DNA from: Peromyscus leucopus
Taxonomy: Eukaryota; Chordata; Mammalia; Rodentia; Cricetidae
Assembly: GCF_004664715.2 (NCBI RefSeq)
Contig: NC_051070.1
Location: forward strand, 40,636,456-40,700,455
Reading direction: 5' to 3'
DNA length: 64,000 nucleotides
Under the pieces are notes generated by a model, which saw nothing but the letters and a program-made list of their open reading frames with translations, had not been told where the DNA came from and did no database searches. Shown here in pieces: positions 35,161 through 46,749 of the stretch (position 1 is the first letter of the stretch; each line of letters opens with the position of its first letter). The translations under genes were made by a program, and so were the position numbers.

Positions 35161-35668
35161 TGTGGTATTGTGTTCCCCCAAATATTGTGCATGCTAATAA
35201 ACTTATCTGGGGTCAGAGACAGAGCAGTCACAATATTAAACATAAAGGATAGGCAATGGTAGCACACACCTTTAATCCTAGCATTCCAGAGGCAGAAATC
35301 CATGTGTTCAAGGATACATCAGGCATGGTGACTCATCACGCCTTTAATCCCAGAAAGCAAGCCTTTAATCCTAGGGAGTGGTGGTAGAAAGCAAAAAGGT
35401 ATATAAGGCTTGAAGACCAGAAAGTAGAAGCATTTGGCCTGGTTAAGCATTTGGCTGGTTAAGCTTTCAGGCTTCTAGCACGAGTTTAGCTGAGACCCAT
35501 TCTGGATGAGGACTCAGGGCCTCCAGTCTGAGGCAGCAAGACCAGCTGAGGATCCAGTGAGGTGAGGTAGCTGTTTCTTGTTCTTGCTCTCTGATCTTCC
35601 AGTATTCACCCCAATAACTGGCCTCAGGTTTGATTTTATTAGTAAGACTCTTTAAGATTCCTGTTACA
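35161..35668 (+). mobile_element. Solo LTR, family A, copy 2
   Basis: Begins TGTGGTATTGTGTTCC and ends TTCCTGTTACA, with the exact 6-bp duplication cacaca (35155-35160, 35669-35674). It has a clear TATA box (tatataa, 35400-35406), B1-like cctttaatcc blocks before it, and ttcagctgag...cagctgaggatccagtgagg after it. It is slightly shorter than copy 1 because of a deletion around 35300. Confidence 0.92.
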
Positions 35669-35674
35669 CACACA

Positions 35675-36424
35675 TCCAGATCAACACATCCATGGGAACA
35701 GTGGATTTTGATATAGTTGTGTTAGTTAATAATAATCATATTTAAGAATTTTGAACATCTTATGGTTGTTTATTTATTAAAACAGAATCAATGCATTGGG
35801 GAATATCTAAAAAGAGTCATAATAGTTATTGACTATTTTAGATAATATGATTAATATTCCACTATTCTAAATTATTTCCTTGGAAATGTATGGTGTTCTC
35901 TTTTTAAAATAAACAAGGAGGAACATTTAAATGATATCTTTAGTAAACAAAAGAAAACTCTGTTTATTAGAAAAAAATCTAAATATGGCTTTTCAAATAA
36001 TCTGGAATATTGCATTTGGATAATATTAAATACAAATTCATTACAAAAATAATTTTCGCTGGGAACAAAGAAAAGTTGTCACAGTTTAGTTTGAATTGAG
36101 TCATCTAACCAGATGTAGTATAATTTGGCAAGCATGGAAATGGTGCAGAGAGTAAAGAGAGAAAAGATGTACACCACAGAGACATGTCACACTTTAGAAT
36201 GTCATTTCATAGTTAATTATTTTTTATCACCAGCAACAAATGCATTCTTCAACTATTTTTAATTGAAGATAGTTATAAATGTATCAAAGTGATTTTGATA
36301 TCAGAAAGACTAATTCTACATGTAAATGTTCTTAGTTTATATTTGTATTTAATTCATTTTCAATTCCTTACATTTACCAGTATTATTCTTTCAATAATGT
36401 GACAGTAGCACATATATATTTTAC
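35675..36424. other. Unique AT-rich DNA
   Basis: Nothing recognised. Confidence 0.45.
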
Positions 36425-36590
36425 TATTGTTATTATTTTTAAGTATGTATTTATTTTTATTTTATATGTTTGAGTGTTTTGCTCTCATGCTTGTATGTAG
36501 ATGCATGCTATCCTCAGAAGCCAAAAGAGGGCTTTGGATATCCTCGAATTGAAGTTCCAAAAAGTAAGTTGTGAGCTGTTTTGCAATTCA
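36425..36590 (-). mobile_element. B3 SINE, minus strand
   Basis: T-rich tail (tatttatttttattttatat), then gagtgttttgctctcatgc, ccagaagagggc-like ccaaaagagggctttggat and gaattgaagttcc. This is the reverse of the B3 3' half. Confidence 0.72.
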
Positions 36591-36662
36591 AAAACCATGT
36601 TTTTGTATGAAATGCAAGATTTCACACTTGTTTGTGAACTATATATGACTATATACATATAT

Positions 36663-36718
36663 TATGACTGTATAGGCATGAACTCACATCTATATGAACT
36701 CAAGTCTATACAGTCATA
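36663..36718. repeat. 13-bp inverted repeat (possible hairpin)
   Basis: tatgactgtatag at 36663-36675 and its exact reverse complement at 36706-36718 enclose a 30-base loop. Confidence 0.85.
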
Positions 36719-38018
36719 TTTAATGTCCCACAGTCCTTGAGGCTAACCTATTTGGGAATAACATTAGAATTCAGGGACAACTCTGAATTATTATTTTGGT
36801 TTTGCATGATTTCATTTTGGTATTGTGCAGTTGCAAAGACTTAAGCAAAATCACAGTGGTTGTCTGTTAGCTGAAAACTAAATTAACTACTTATCAGAGA
36901 GAAATTACTGGTCATTAATTGACATTTTAATACAGACCACAATGAACTAACAAAAACAAACCAGTAAAATCTCAATCTCAATCATTGTTCTGTGAAAATA
37001 TATTTAATAATACTCTAAAGAGATACAGATTGGAGAAATAAATTGTTATCAGATTGAATAATTTGAAAGAATATCAAATAATCTTTAAATACTTTATATA
37101 TAAAATGTTAAGCTACAGGCATATCACAGGAATTTCATTACCAAAGTAATAATGTCTAAAACCTCTTGAAACATAAATTGTTAAGTATTTAATTATCTGT
37201 AGATTACACTTAGATGAAAAAAAAAAACATATACATGTTAAATTTTAGTTTGGATTCACACATAAAACTTTTTACTATTGAAGTATTTAACAAGATTTCC
37301 CTTACTTATAGTCAGGTTTTACAGCTACATTTATTCTCAAATATGTTATTATTGTGGAGAACAAATACAAGTGTTACAATATAAATATGAGGCCAATACC
37401 ATCCTTTCTCTTATGATTTGACTTCTGATTACCCTGAGATCCAGTGGTAATGGACAAAACTTCAGTTCTTGGAAAAGGAAAATTACTATAAAGATTGGGA
37501 GAATCCTAATGAGTCTTTCCTGTACAGGGGAATTAAGCAGTACTTGATTACTGTTTGCTAAGGCTGTCCTCATCAGTGCACACACTTAATTTATAGTTTT
37601 AATTTGGCATTAATGTAAAATCTAATTTCTAGATATTTAATATATAACTGGTCCTTAATAAATCTGTCGTGAATGTGAATTGGTTTCATAGGATTTTTAG
37701 GAGCAATCTCAGACTATAGGGAAAGTTCAAATAAATCATATTTTAGTGTTTGCCATATGTATAAATATGCCTTCAATAGTGCTTTAATATTTGTTAGTGG
37801 CATCTGCTTTGAATGGAAATGAGTAAGAGATTTTAAAAATATATCTACAAGCCTTGGAATTTTCTATATTAGTGTATTTTTGTAAGCAGGTCATATGACT
37901 CTTTGAACTGCTAATGTTCAAGATACTCAATTTTTTCTAACTAGTCTTCACAGAAAAAAAAAATTAAGAAAAAGTACCATTTAAAAAAGAGAGAGAGATT
38001 ATTATGAGCCTCAAAAGC
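36719..38018. other. Unique AT-rich DNA
   Basis: No gene or transposon recognised. Confidence 0.45.
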
Positions 38019-38024
38019 TAAAAT

Positions 38025-38402
38025 TGTAGCTGAAGTTTTCTCCAGTCCTGTCTGGCCCACAATCAAGAGAAATCTCTCTCACCCGCCAGTCCTGCAGCCG
38101 CTCAGACTCAACCTAGTAAACACACAGAGACTTGTATTGATTACAAACTGTATGGCCGTGGCAGGCTTCTTGCTATCTGTTCTTTTATCTTAATTTAACC
38201 AATTTTTATAAATTTATAGCTGGTCACATTGCTCATGGCTTACCAGTATCTTACATGTTGGTACTCATGGTGGCGGCTGGCAACATCTCTCTGCCTCAGC
38301 CTTTCACTTTCTAAAATTCTCTTCTCTGCTTGTCATGCCTATACTTCCTGCCTGGCTACTGGCCAATCAGCATTTTATTTATACAGAGTGATATCCACAA
38401 CA
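38025..38402 (+). mobile_element. Solo LTR, family C, copy 2
   Basis: Starts TGTAGCTGAAG and ends ATCCACAACA, with the exact 6-bp duplication taaaat (38019-38024, 38403-38408). Collinear with the copy at 21498, sharing gcagccgctcagac, catggcttac..agtatctt and ccaatcagcattttattt. Confidence 0.92.
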
Positions 38403-38454
38403 TAAAATATTTAATACATAAAGTAAAATGTGGAAATAATTAACAGGGGTTATT

Positions 38455-38630
38455 GCAGAGGAGCTAAGTTTGTGTCTGAGCACCCATGTGGTGCTCATAG
38501 CCATCTGTGGTTACAGTTCTAGAGGACCCTATGTCTGCTTCTGACCTTGGTGAGCATCAGGCTTGCACGTGATACACACAGAAATACTTGTAGCCAAAAC
38601 ACTTAAACACGTAAATAAAATAACTAAATC
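38455..38630 (+). mobile_element. B3 SINE fragment, plus strand
   Basis: Lacks a clean promoter half. The recognisable part is gagcacccatgtggtgctca, tacagttctagaggacccta and gcttgcacgtgatacaca, with an A-rich end. Confidence 0.7.
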
Positions 38631-39272
38631 AAAGGAAGAATAAAACAATTAGTAAAGGAGAGAAGGAAAAAAAAAAAAAAAACCTCTGTACAGTATTCAA
38701 TCTACTTTTATGACTTTTCTATTTGAATAAGGTTAGGAATTTATGCTCCACTCAGCTTTCACTCATACTTGTTTGTCAAACATGTGTAAGATCTATATCA
38801 CCATTTACTTCTAATGAAGATTATCCCAATTTGTTGTGAAATCTAGAAAACCAACAACATACCCAGTAGTGTAAAAGTGGAGATAGGGGAGAATTGATTT
38901 GAAAAGTAGTACTTGTTTTCATCTATTTCTCCTAAAAATCAACTATGGAAATATATGTAGTTTATCTCAAGTTGAGCCCTGTAATAAAGGTTGAATCTAT
39001 TCCTAAAGGTTTTAAAACAAGGACATGAACACCATGACCCTATGAGGAGAAGACCATCCATTATCACCAGTTAAAAATGGCTAAAATGGAAATGACCCTT
39101 CAAACTTCACGATAAACAAGAGACTTTTATTTCAAACTTAAGTGAAAAAACAAATTGCACGTGACAAAGGCTTTCATTTTATCACCATTCTCCCTATTAT
39201 AGTGCAAATGAAACACCAGTAAAAGTTAGGATAAAATAAAAAGAAAAAACCGGATAAATAAAAATACAGGAA
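38631..39272. other. Unique AT-rich DNA
   Basis: Nothing recognised except an A-run at 38668-38682. Confidence 0.4.
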
Positions 39273-39423
39273 TCGGGTAGTGGTGACACACACCTTTGAT
39301 CCCAGCACTCAGGAGGAAGAGGCAGGCAGATCTGTATGAGTTCAAGGTCAGCCTAGGCTACAGAGTGAGTTCCAGGACAGGCTCCAAAGCTACACAGAGA
39401 AACCTGTCATGAAAAACAAACAA
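39273..39423 (+). mobile_element. B1 SINE, plus strand, diverged
   Basis: Body from gggtagtggtgacacacacc through gatcccagcactcaggagga, gagttcaaggtcagcctagg and gagttccaggacaggctcca to gagaaacctgtcatgaaaaa. Short A-rich tail. Confidence 0.93.
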
Positions 39424-40021
39424 TGAACAAAAATATATAGGAAACATGACTGCACAGACCTGCTCAAGAAACACTTCATTATATTACAAACCAACGACTC
39501 ATTGAAATGAGTCACTGATTCAATAAATGTTTTAGATTTAATTGGGGTGTACTTTCTACTAATTATAACAAATGTTAAATGAGGGCAAATTATAGTCACT
39601 GATCAAAAAACAATGCACCACAGTTGTCTATGTCTACTTATACATACAAGTCTTCATGTTTACAATTTCTTCTTTGTAAATAATCAGTGGATTTGAATGC
39701 TTAAAAGTATAAATGAACTTTTTATGTAATATTATGCTTAAGAATACTATTTTCACAACTGAAGAAATGTTTCAGAACATGATGAAGTGTACTATGAAAA
39801 TGATACATTTATGCACTTTAAAAAGAACAATGAAAATCAATATAAAAGAATAAAAACCTTCTTAACAGTTTTCATTTGTTAACCTAAACACATTCTGTAT
39901 ATTGGTTTCTTCTGGTTTTTTTTTTTTTTTTTTTTTTTTAATTTATCATTGTAAAGGGTCAAATAACCTAAAATCACTGGTTATTTGAGAAATACTTTAA
40001 GAAAAAAATATATTTTTCTTA
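39424..40021. other. Unique AT-rich DNA; T-run at 39917-39939
   Basis: Nothing recognised. Confidence 0.4.
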
Positions 40022-40029
40022 AATATATA

Positions 40030-40468
40030 TGGTGGTATTTTATTTGTACTGAAATGTGATTTTAATTGTATGTTAATAAATAAAGTTGCCCAGGGGTCAG
40101 AGCTATTAGAGCCACAGCAAGAGCTTGGCGCACGCCTTTAATCCCAGTACTTGGTAGACAGAGCTAGGTAGATCTCTCTCTGTGTGTTCAAGGATACAGC
40201 CAGTATTGGAGACACACGCATTTAAGACCTGGAGGGCTGTACTTACAGGCAGTGATGAGGCAGTCATGTGTTTGGGTTTACAACCAATGAGAATGCAGAA
40301 CAGAAAAACTTTATCAAGACAAAAACACAGGAAGTAGGTTTCTTTCGGAGAGGTAGGACCACCGCAAGAGGAAGGGTAAGGTTTTAGCTCTGAGCTCTGA
40401 CCTCTTGGCTTTCTCTTTTACATTGGTTCTGTGTTTCTTATTTAATAAGATGCCTGGTTACATCTACA
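40030..40468 (+). mobile_element. Solo LTR, family B (related to A)
   Basis: Starts TGGTGGTATTTTATTTG and ends GGTTACATCTACA. Flanks aatatata (40022-40029 and 40469-40476) match exactly, but in AT-rich DNA the true duplication length is ambiguous. Like family A it has aataaa near the start followed by a ggggtcagag block, then B1-like cacgcctttaatcccagtac and a second shortened block, and ends with ttaataaga before TACA. It also has gtaggaccaccgcaagagga, absent in A. Confidence 0.82.
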
Positions 40469-40476
40469 AATATATA

Positions 40477-41728
40477 TTCTGACATAGACACACACAAATA
40501 CACATATAAATGAAATTTGGAGATTATGCATATTATAGATGTTACTCAGACTTGTTATGATTTTCTATTGCAGTGAAATATAAATTTTCCCATAATAAAT
40601 GTCTGACAGTATTCTCTCTTTCTTAGTTACTGGCATTCATTCTTTTCCTAATTGAAGAATGATTGCATTTGGTTAGTAAAGAAATGTATACTATTTAATG
40701 TGATCATTAAGGTACTAAATTCATTATACCATTTATTTGATGGTTAAGGTATTAAATTCAAAGAGGTTTGAAGTTTAATTTTATAATTTCCTTGGAAAAG
40801 TTTTCATTATGTTATAGTAAAAAGCAAGTAATCTAGAAAAAATAATATTGATTCAAAATAAAACTATTGAAATAAAACTAACTTAAATTTCTAAGCATAG
40901 CATTATGAATTTCACATATAATGGCATCAATTTCAAAGCTGTAATGAAAATATTATCAATGTAATAATGTCTAAAATGCTACTCATTATCATACTGATTT
41001 ATTAAACTGGTAAACTGATGAATTGTTACTGATTCTAAAAATATTGCAAATAATAAAATAATCAAAATCAAATTTAGAAACTCTTTAAACATGATGGTTT
41101 GTCCCAAGAGTAGAAAATCAACCTCTATAGTCAATTTATATATATAAAGAACAGATAAATCTTCCAACCATTCCTTATATAGGAAATACTTAACCCCATG
41201 TCATGAATCACAGAATTCTTAATTAAGACAATGTTAACAAAAGATACCTTTTTATTGTAAATTCCTAACTTTATGAAAAAATACAGTATTTTATGTTCTT
41301 TCTGCTTTTTCCCATGCAAAGTATCATACTTCTGCTCTGGGAAGATACTGGAAGACTAAAGGAATAAAGAAATCACTAAATATGCAAGATTTATACTATT
41401 ATTTGAATAATAATTACTGCAAAAAGTTATTAATTTCTATTTCCAGACAAGGAAGTCTCTAATGTATTTTATCTAAGCACTTTAAATTGGAGATTATAAG
41501 CTGATAATAATTATAATTTAAATTATCAATTTATTTGAGATTATTTGCTGGCTAGGACTTTTATATAGCCCATAAACTCCATCTGTTTTCAGTAACTATT
41601 AAAACCTTTATTTCCATTATTGTATAAAAACAAGTCAAACTTTTCAAAACAAGATGTTTTTTCATCCACAGTATCAAGTGGAATAAGTTACTTCTATAAT
41701 TAATATCAGTAAAATATCCAATACAGGA
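40477..41728. other. Unique AT-rich DNA
   Basis: About 1.25 kb without recognisable genes or repeats. The open frames here are AT-driven. Confidence 0.45.
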
Positions 41729-41734
41729 CATATG

Positions 41735-42118
41735 TATAGTTGGAAGTTTTCCTGTGTCCTGCCTGTTCTTGCATCTGCTCAGACCCAAGGAAACACACAG
41801 AGGATTATATCTAAATTATGAATTTCAGGGTCATGGCCTGTGGCTCAATTTTCTTGCTAGCTAGCTCTTATAACTAAACTCAGGCCATTTCGATTAATCT
41901 ATATGTCACCACATGTTTGTGAATTTACCTGTGTGCCATTACATGCTGCTCCCTGGGTGATGGGATGGCGTCTCTTCTACCTCTGCCTTTCTTCCTCCTA
42001 TCTCTCTCCTGAATTTCCCACCTGTCTCTAAGCTGCCTTGCTATAGGCCAACCAGCCTTATTTATCAACCAATCAGAGCAAAACATATTCACAGCATATG
42101 GAAAGACATCCCATAGCA
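41735..42118 (+). mobile_element. Solo LTR, family C-like, copy 3
   Basis: Starts TATAGTTGGAAGTTTTCC (first G of TG apparently mutated) and ends ATCCCATAGCA, with the exact 6-bp duplication catatg (41729-41734, 42119-42124). It shares gctcagaccca, acacacagagg and ccaatcagagca with the family C copies but has a distinct middle, so it belongs to a sister subfamily. Confidence 0.85.
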
Positions 42119-42124
42119 CATATG

Positions 42125-42503
42125 ATTTCTTTTTTTATTTTTAGTTGATTGATATCTTCATTAATGGCAATGCTGAGAACAATGCTTTGCATAAACATAC
42201 AGTAAAAATTTATGGTAGTATGAAAACCTTTTCCAGTCTCAGTAAAAGTATTTTAGGAATTTTTTTTCATGCGCCTTAATTCAGCTACTCAAACAACTAT
42301 TTTAAAAATCAGATATCTAATACATATGATTTGGAGATATATTAACTTGATGCTTACATGCTGAGAGATGACAGTAGGAAAATATTAAAAATCTTGCTTT
42401 CCATAATTAAACCATTATGTTTCCACATGAGCAAAACTGTTTGAAATGTATACTAAAAACACTGCAATTCATAGCACACTATCACCTTAAATCTAGTTGA
42501 AGT
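42125..42503. other. Unique AT-rich DNA
   Basis: Nothing recognised. Confidence 0.4.
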
Positions 42504-42639
42504 TGTAGACAGAAGTTTCTGTCCCTCCAACAACTCCCAAATACTTAGCAGCTGCTTCCCAAGATATCACATAGAGGCTTATATTAATTATAAATGCCCA
42601 GCCAGTAGCTCAGGCTTATTACTAACTAGCTTTTATAAA
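42504..42639 (+). mobile_element. Truncated family C-like LTR
   Basis: Starts TGTAGACAGAAGTTTCTG. The parts cacatagaggcttatatta and cagtagctcaggcttattac match the first third of the C-like LTRs (compare 49925-50040). It stops abruptly at an L1 3' end. Confidence 0.7.
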
Positions 42640-42787
42640 TAGTCCTCATGGGAGCCCCTACCCTTTTGGAGGCAGGATAGGGGGTGGATTGGAAAGAGGT
42701 TGGCGGGGGCAGGACGAAGGATGAGATGGGGATCTGTGGTTGGTATGTGAAATAAATTTTTTAAAAAATCTTAAATAAAAAAAAATC
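42640..42787 (+). mobile_element. L1 3' end, plus strand
   Basis: catgggagcccctaccc, then the G-rich terminal tract and ggtatgtgaaataaat, followed by an A-rich tail to 42787. It separates two LTR pieces. Confidence 0.8.
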
Positions 42788-42788
42788 A

Positions 42789-42930
42789 TTGATTGGCCAG
42801 TAACCAGACAGGAAGTATAGGCAGGCCCACCAAACTGAGAATGCTGGGAAGATGAAGGGTGGAGTCAGGAGTGGCCAGTCTGACACAGTAGAAGCAAGGT
42901 AAGAATGCTCTACTGAGGAAAGGCACCAAG
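42789..42930 (-). mobile_element. Family C LTR fragment, minus strand
   Basis: gattggccagtaaccagaca and ggaagtataggcagg are the reverse complement of the LTR end seen at 21.82 and 38.35 kb. Since the left LTR piece (42504) is in plus orientation, this is either a different insertion or an inverted part. Confidence 0.65.
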
Positions 42931-44907
42931 ACCTATGATTTCTAATGAAAGCAAAATTCCTTGAAAGGAGTATTAATAAAAACAAAAAGCTGAAAATGTA
43001 TTTCTTTCTGATGTTACATAGATATTATATAAAAGACTCCATATGAACATAAATATAGTTTTAGAGAGAAGACTAAATAATTTAAATGGTTTAATAATTC
43101 TTATAACTAAGAAAATTCATGTCTATGTTAAATTATGCATTCTAAATTCAACCTTATCATCTAGAATGAGTTGGTAATGACAATAATACACTCATAATTT
43201 ATACATTACTTGTTCAGTTAAAAATTGCTCCATGTATTGCAATTAATTGTGTAATAAAAACCTTTGATAGTGAGAATATATATTAACACTAAAACAGTCC
43301 AAATTTTGAGTCAGGGCATATATGAATCCTACAGATAGTGTGCTGACTACTGCTTATTTCTTGTGAAAAGCATTGTTGAAATAAACTACCAAATCAAACC
43401 TATTTTTAAGAAAGAAGATGCCACAAAGATATTTAATTGCAGTGAGGGCTAGCTGTGATATATTCCCTGTATTTCCAGCCTCCCCAAAACTATGAAGACA
43501 TAAAAACAGATAGATGCATATCAGGAAGATATCAATGTACTGTCATTCCATCTCTTTGGAGGGCTAACTGTCTAAACTTTATCATGCATTTCTTTGCCTT
43601 TTCTATAAGCTGGTGTGTTCTAAGAAGGAACTGTTCTTGTCAAGAGAATTTTTGTTTAAGCATAATTCTTACTACTTTCCCCTGAGTTTCTCTGGGCAAT
43701 AAAGGCATAAATTCAACAGATATCAGTGAAGGAAGAGAAGGTAAGGTAATAACCTAGCCAATATTCCTGCTGAGTTCTAGGACAAAGAAGAAAATGGTGC
43801 ATAGAACTGGACACCTAGACACTAGCACTTTGGGTGGTGATGCTGTTGCCGAGTGTGGAACACTGGCAGCACAAGCAGTGAGGAGGAGGAGCTGTCAGGA
43901 TTCACTGATGAATACTAGGCCTAACTAAGTTGTCAGAAGAAGAAATTCTAGGTGTCTCCAGATAGTGTGCACAGACTCTGAAGGAACCAGCTTGTTCTAT
44001 AGAAACCACTAAACTCAGTGTCAATCAGAGAGACACAGGAGGGATAGTCAACCCAGGTCTGGGGAATGAAAGTCTTGACTTCTCTGAAATATTTACCTTT
44101 CTTCTCAAGGTTTTAGAGGAATCCAGCCTTAAAAGGACAAAATGGAAAGTAGCTCAAACCAATGATGACCTTTCCTTTTCTATCATTGAATGTTTCTGAT
44201 AAAACATGAACTTGGTTCTGGACATGAAGTTCAGGAAAAATTAAATCAATCTAATCTTAACTGGATTGACCTTTAAAGCATTAAACCTCTGCAGAATTGT
44301 GGAATCTGCTCAAGCCATCATTAAGACATAAAACACTGAGATCTGACAGTGCTTGATTAAATTCAGTGAATGGAACAAAATGAGGGCTCTCCGATTTGAG
44401 TTTCCTTGGTACACTAGTTCAATATTTATAGCATTCCTTTACGGCAACCTTCATTCTAATATAGCTGCACTAGTTATAATATAGTATAAAGGCTTTTAAA
44501 ATGTCTACATGACTTTATATGGAGGAAGTAGAAAGGAAACACAGCCAATGACTGTTTTTCTAGCAAGTAACAATATTTAAGAAGCAACAATGCCATGCCT
44601 AATGATATTCCCTAGATTATATTGCAAATAGATGAAAACATTCAATATAATGTGATCTTACATTTATCTATCACATGAACCTCTTAGAGAACAAATCAAA
44701 AACAAACCCATCATTTCAAGAAATATTTACTTCTAACCAAATATTTTACAAGTTTTTAAAAGTGAATCCCTTTTGAGGTAATATTTATATTATTGACTTT
44801 TCCTCCAACTTAGCATTTTCATTTCAAATATGTGATTATATATTTGTCATCTTTGTAATCCTGTTTCTCAAAAGAATCAACTAGAATACAAATAATAATG
44901 CAGCAAT
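42931..44907. other. Unique DNA, no gene recognised
   Basis: About 2 kb. The part at 43.7-44.2 kb is less AT-rich than its surroundings. No frame, splice pair or repeat could be supported. Confidence 0.4.
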
Positions 44908-44923
44908 AAAAAGAATCACTTAC

Positions 44924-45074
44924 GCCGGGCAGTGGTGGCGCACGCCTTTAATCCTAGCACTCGGGAGGCAGAGCCAGGCAGATCTCTGTGAGTTCGAGGC
45001 CAGCCTGGGCTACCAATTGAGTCCCAGGAAAGGCGCAAAGCTACACAGAGAAACCCTGTCTTGAACCCCCCCCC
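44924..45074 (+). mobile_element. B1 SINE, plus strand, with C-run for a tail
   Basis: Near-consensus gccgggcagtggtggcgcac, cctttaatcctagcac, gagttcgaggccagcctggg. The target duplication is 44908-44923 and 45075-45090 (14 of 16 bases equal; core aaaaagaatca). After ...cctgtcttgaa there are nine Cs where an A-tail would be. Confidence 0.95.
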
Positions 45075-45206
45075 AAAAAGAATCATGTACTTTTAAATCA
45101 ATTCCTTTTCATAAAATCTGCTGAATTCAATATAATTTGTTAAAGATATGATTTTGGTTTTCTGATTTGCAAACTATTTTCAACAAACCATGCTCACTAC
45201 TGAAAA

Positions 45207-45207
<1 letters not shown>

Positions 45208-45237
<30 letters not shown>

Positions 45238-45246
45238 TGTATGTAT
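45208..45246. repeat. (GTAT)n microsatellite
   Basis: About ten uninterrupted ATGT units. Confidence 0.96.
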
Positions 45247-46400
45247 CTTTATTTGATTTATGCAATTACATTTTAATAATTTTCATTATAAATCCTATAA
45301 AAAAATTTCAAATTAAAGTAAGTCCTCATAAATATCAATATGTTCAGTAATTTTAAAACCTTAAATGAAATTTTTAAGTAAATGTAAAAGGAAGATGCTA
45401 ATTGAATATGGAAAATATCATGTGTTATTTAACATGAAATAATTTTTAATCTAATTTCCAAAATGTCTTTTTTTATTTCATCATATTAACTCCAATTTTA
45501 TAATCTACTGCTCCTTGCCTGAGGGAAAATGTAAAGGAAGCCCTTTCCACCGGGAAAAAAACAGAGTGCATTTCTGAAGATTTATAGACAAAGTTAAGCA
45601 ATACATGATGAAGGAAATGAGCTCTGAGAAATAGAATAAGTCAGACTGCAGCTGTGAAAAGATTTCTTTTTTAGATATCACTGCTGTTATTATTGTATAT
45701 GAACATTAATGTATTGAGATGACGTTCTGATACTTGTAACTGAGAAAGAACTGCTCAGATCCAAAAACAGGTTACCATCATTTCAAACTTTAGATATCTT
45801 GAGATAGGGGCTTCAGGAGTGTCAGACTATTACCACCAAAACCATGGTCATCCAGCAAGGTTATGTGAGATAATAAGTAGACTTCCTTAAGCTTCTCATT
45901 AACAGCAAATACAAGTAAGGACAGAAAGCTCTCTTGAATTAATTCATAACAACGAATGCTCATGGGCCTCCAGAGTTAATAGGAATCTTTTAGAAATGTT
46001 GTGTCATCTGATTTGGAACATATCACTGCAGTAACATTTGAGATAGACAGTTTTGTTCTGGAAAATATAAATGTTCTTCATAAGATACATTTCCATAAAA
46101 AATACTCACACATGTAAAATTAGTCATTTTTTACTATCTTGTGTTATGACAGTATTATTCAGAATTTCCCATATTTCCATCATAAATGGTAATGGCAGAG
46201 GTCCACATTTTACACATTGAAAGAAAGTATCCACTGGATTTTTAGTTGGGATTCTACCAGGTGATCTTGAGTGACCTATTTTCACTTCAAATTTTAGCCT
46301 AGAGCTTTGGCAATTAGGTTTGCAAAAATTCTTGATGAATCCCACTGTAACACACATATATTTTCTGAATCAATAGTTCTTAATTGCATGCGTGCATGTG
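45247..46400. other. Unique DNA
   Basis: No element or gene recognised. Confidence 0.45.
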
Positions 46401-46407
46401 CACATTT

Positions 46408-46408
<1 letters not shown>

Positions 46409-46453
<45 letters not shown>
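46409..46453. repeat. (CA)n microsatellite
   Basis: About 22 CA units, preceded by alternating purine-pyrimidine gcatgcgtgcatgtgcac. Confidence 0.97.
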
Positions 46454-46454
<1 letters not shown>

Positions 46455-46694
46455 AAATCATAAGAAATAGAGAAAAATATAAAATAAAAAAAAAACAGGC
46501 ACACATTTACCTCACTACATTTCTTCATTCATTAAAGGTGAAAGATTTTTTAATGTCATTTAAGAAAACAATGCAATTCCCTTCCCACTGCTGATTAAGT
46601 ATGACCCGTATTACTTGAATCACTGTACTTGCTTTTACTGGTTTCTCTGATTGCTTCTGTGCACCTCAGTCCTTTGCCCCAACATCAGCGCTTC

Positions 46695-46696
<2 letters not shown>

Positions 46697-46747
<51 letters not shown>
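46697..46747. repeat. (TG)n microsatellite
   Basis: About 25 TG units. It is complementary to the CA run 245 bp upstream. Confidence 0.97.
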
Positions 46748-46749
<2 letters not shown>

